Below are positions 63,797-64,000 of a DNA stretch of 64,000 nucleotides, piece by piece. Where the stretch lies: the NCBI RefSeq assembly GCF_031157315.1, contig NZ_JAVIFU010000037.1:1-64000 (forward strand), in the 5' to 3' direction. The position numbers and the translations under genes were made by a program. The DNA comes from Paenibacillus sp. LHD-38 (GTDB lineage Bacteria; Bacillota; Bacilli; Paenibacillales; Paenibacillaceae). The notes beneath the pieces were generated by a model. It searched no databases. It was not told the origin of the DNA and was given only the letters and a program-made list of their open reading frames with translations. Each line of letters starts with the position of its first letter. Positions within the stretch are counted from its first letter, which is position 1.

Positions 63797-64000
63797 TTGT
63801 CAGTCTTATACATAAATAATTTACAGTATTTCATAGAGCATCAAGCATACAGCTTAATGATTGCGACGGTTCTCACTGCGGCATCATTAATCGGTATGGG
63901 AATATCAACCATGCTAAAGGAGCATCTCATCGAAACCGCTTATTTGAAGCTTGAACTGGAACGCAGTGAAAAGCTGAAGATTGTTAGTCAAATCGCGGCT
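63797..64000 (+). CDS. Sensor histidine kinase, 5' part only (cut by the window end), N-terminus possibly damaged
   Basis: The frame ending at 64000 reads two hydrophobic stretches (QAYSLMIATVLTAASLIGMG) and then LELERSEKLKIVSQIAA, the linker that leads into the His-box helix of many Bacilli kinases. The rest lies beyond the window. A TAA at 63785 blocks the frame upstream. Hydrophobic sequence continues before it in this frame (GHLILLGLIFYALQP) and in another frame, so the membrane region may be frameshifted. TTG 63797 or ATG 63857 could be a start for a short form. Confidence 0.6.
   Translation, partial: MSVLYINNLQYFIEHQAYSLMIATVLTAASLIGMGISTMLKEHLIETAYLKLELERSEKLKIVSQIAA

Noticed and set aside
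1-64000. tRNA, rRNA, prophage or insertion sequence
   Set aside because: I looked for cloverleaf-like segments, conserved rRNA stretches, transposase motifs and flanking inverted repeats and saw none that I could support.

Overview
This window looks like the chromosome of a Paenibacillaceae bacterium (Bacillota, Paenibacillus-like). The signs are strong AGGAGG-type ribosome binding sites, YesM/YesN two-component pairs beside a sugar ABC importer that lacks its own ATPase, SLH-anchored secreted proteins, sporulation-type micro-proteins, CcpA (cre) and AraR-like operators, and moderate GC content. Assignment to genus is an inference; there is no rRNA gene here.

Layout. 1-9.9 kb is housekeeping: the 3' part of a dynamin-like GTPase, a heterodimeric ABC exporter pair, purT behind a ~98-nt palindromic leader, a chemoreceptor and a small YqkE-like protein. 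9.9-39.2 kb is one large carbohydrate locus. It holds a CUT1 importer (binding lipoprotein and two permeases), a 1,731-aa secreted (alpha/alpha)6-barrel glycosidase, an SLH-anchored cohesin protein, a 1,750-aa GH51 alpha-L-arabinofuranosidase, a YesN/YesM pair, a lipoprotein and a PpiC foldase on the other strand, a frameshifted secreted GH146-type beta-L-arabinofuranosidase, a non-catalytic cohesin/FIVAR/dockerin protein, an orphan YesN-type regulator and an intracellular GH127 (HypBA1-like). 40-45 kb carries parE-parC. 45-64 kb is mixed: MarR, CapA-like phosphatase, RluA synthase, rRNA methyltransferase, PAP2 phosphatase, araA with a strong promoter and twin AraR-like operators, TerD/VWA protein, PhyH dioxygenase, AraC and LysR regulators, a hot-dog thioesterase, a zinc-ribbon/TIR-like protein, small spore-type proteins, several decayed gene fragments, and the start of a histidine kinase cut by the window end.

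How the genes work together. The 10-39 kb locus has the enzyme set expected for taking apart L-arabinofuranosyl chains, most plausibly the beta-arabino-oligosaccharides of plant hydroxyproline-rich glycoproteins. An extracellular alpha-arabinofuranosidase and an endo-type or disaccharide-releasing enzyme act first. The ABC importer takes up the products, intracellular GH127 releases L-arabinose, and AraA (10 kb away, AraR-controlled) isomerises it. The notable feature is architecture: three secreted proteins end in the same cohesin-FIVAR-dockerin cassette, and a fourth gene encodes cohesin plus three SLH repeats. Because each cassette carries both halves of the cohesin-dockerin pair, the enzymes could chain to each other and dock on the S-layer anchor. 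This would be a compact, self-assembling, cellulosome-like surface complex for arabinan. Binding specificity cannot be read from sequence and is the key thing to test.
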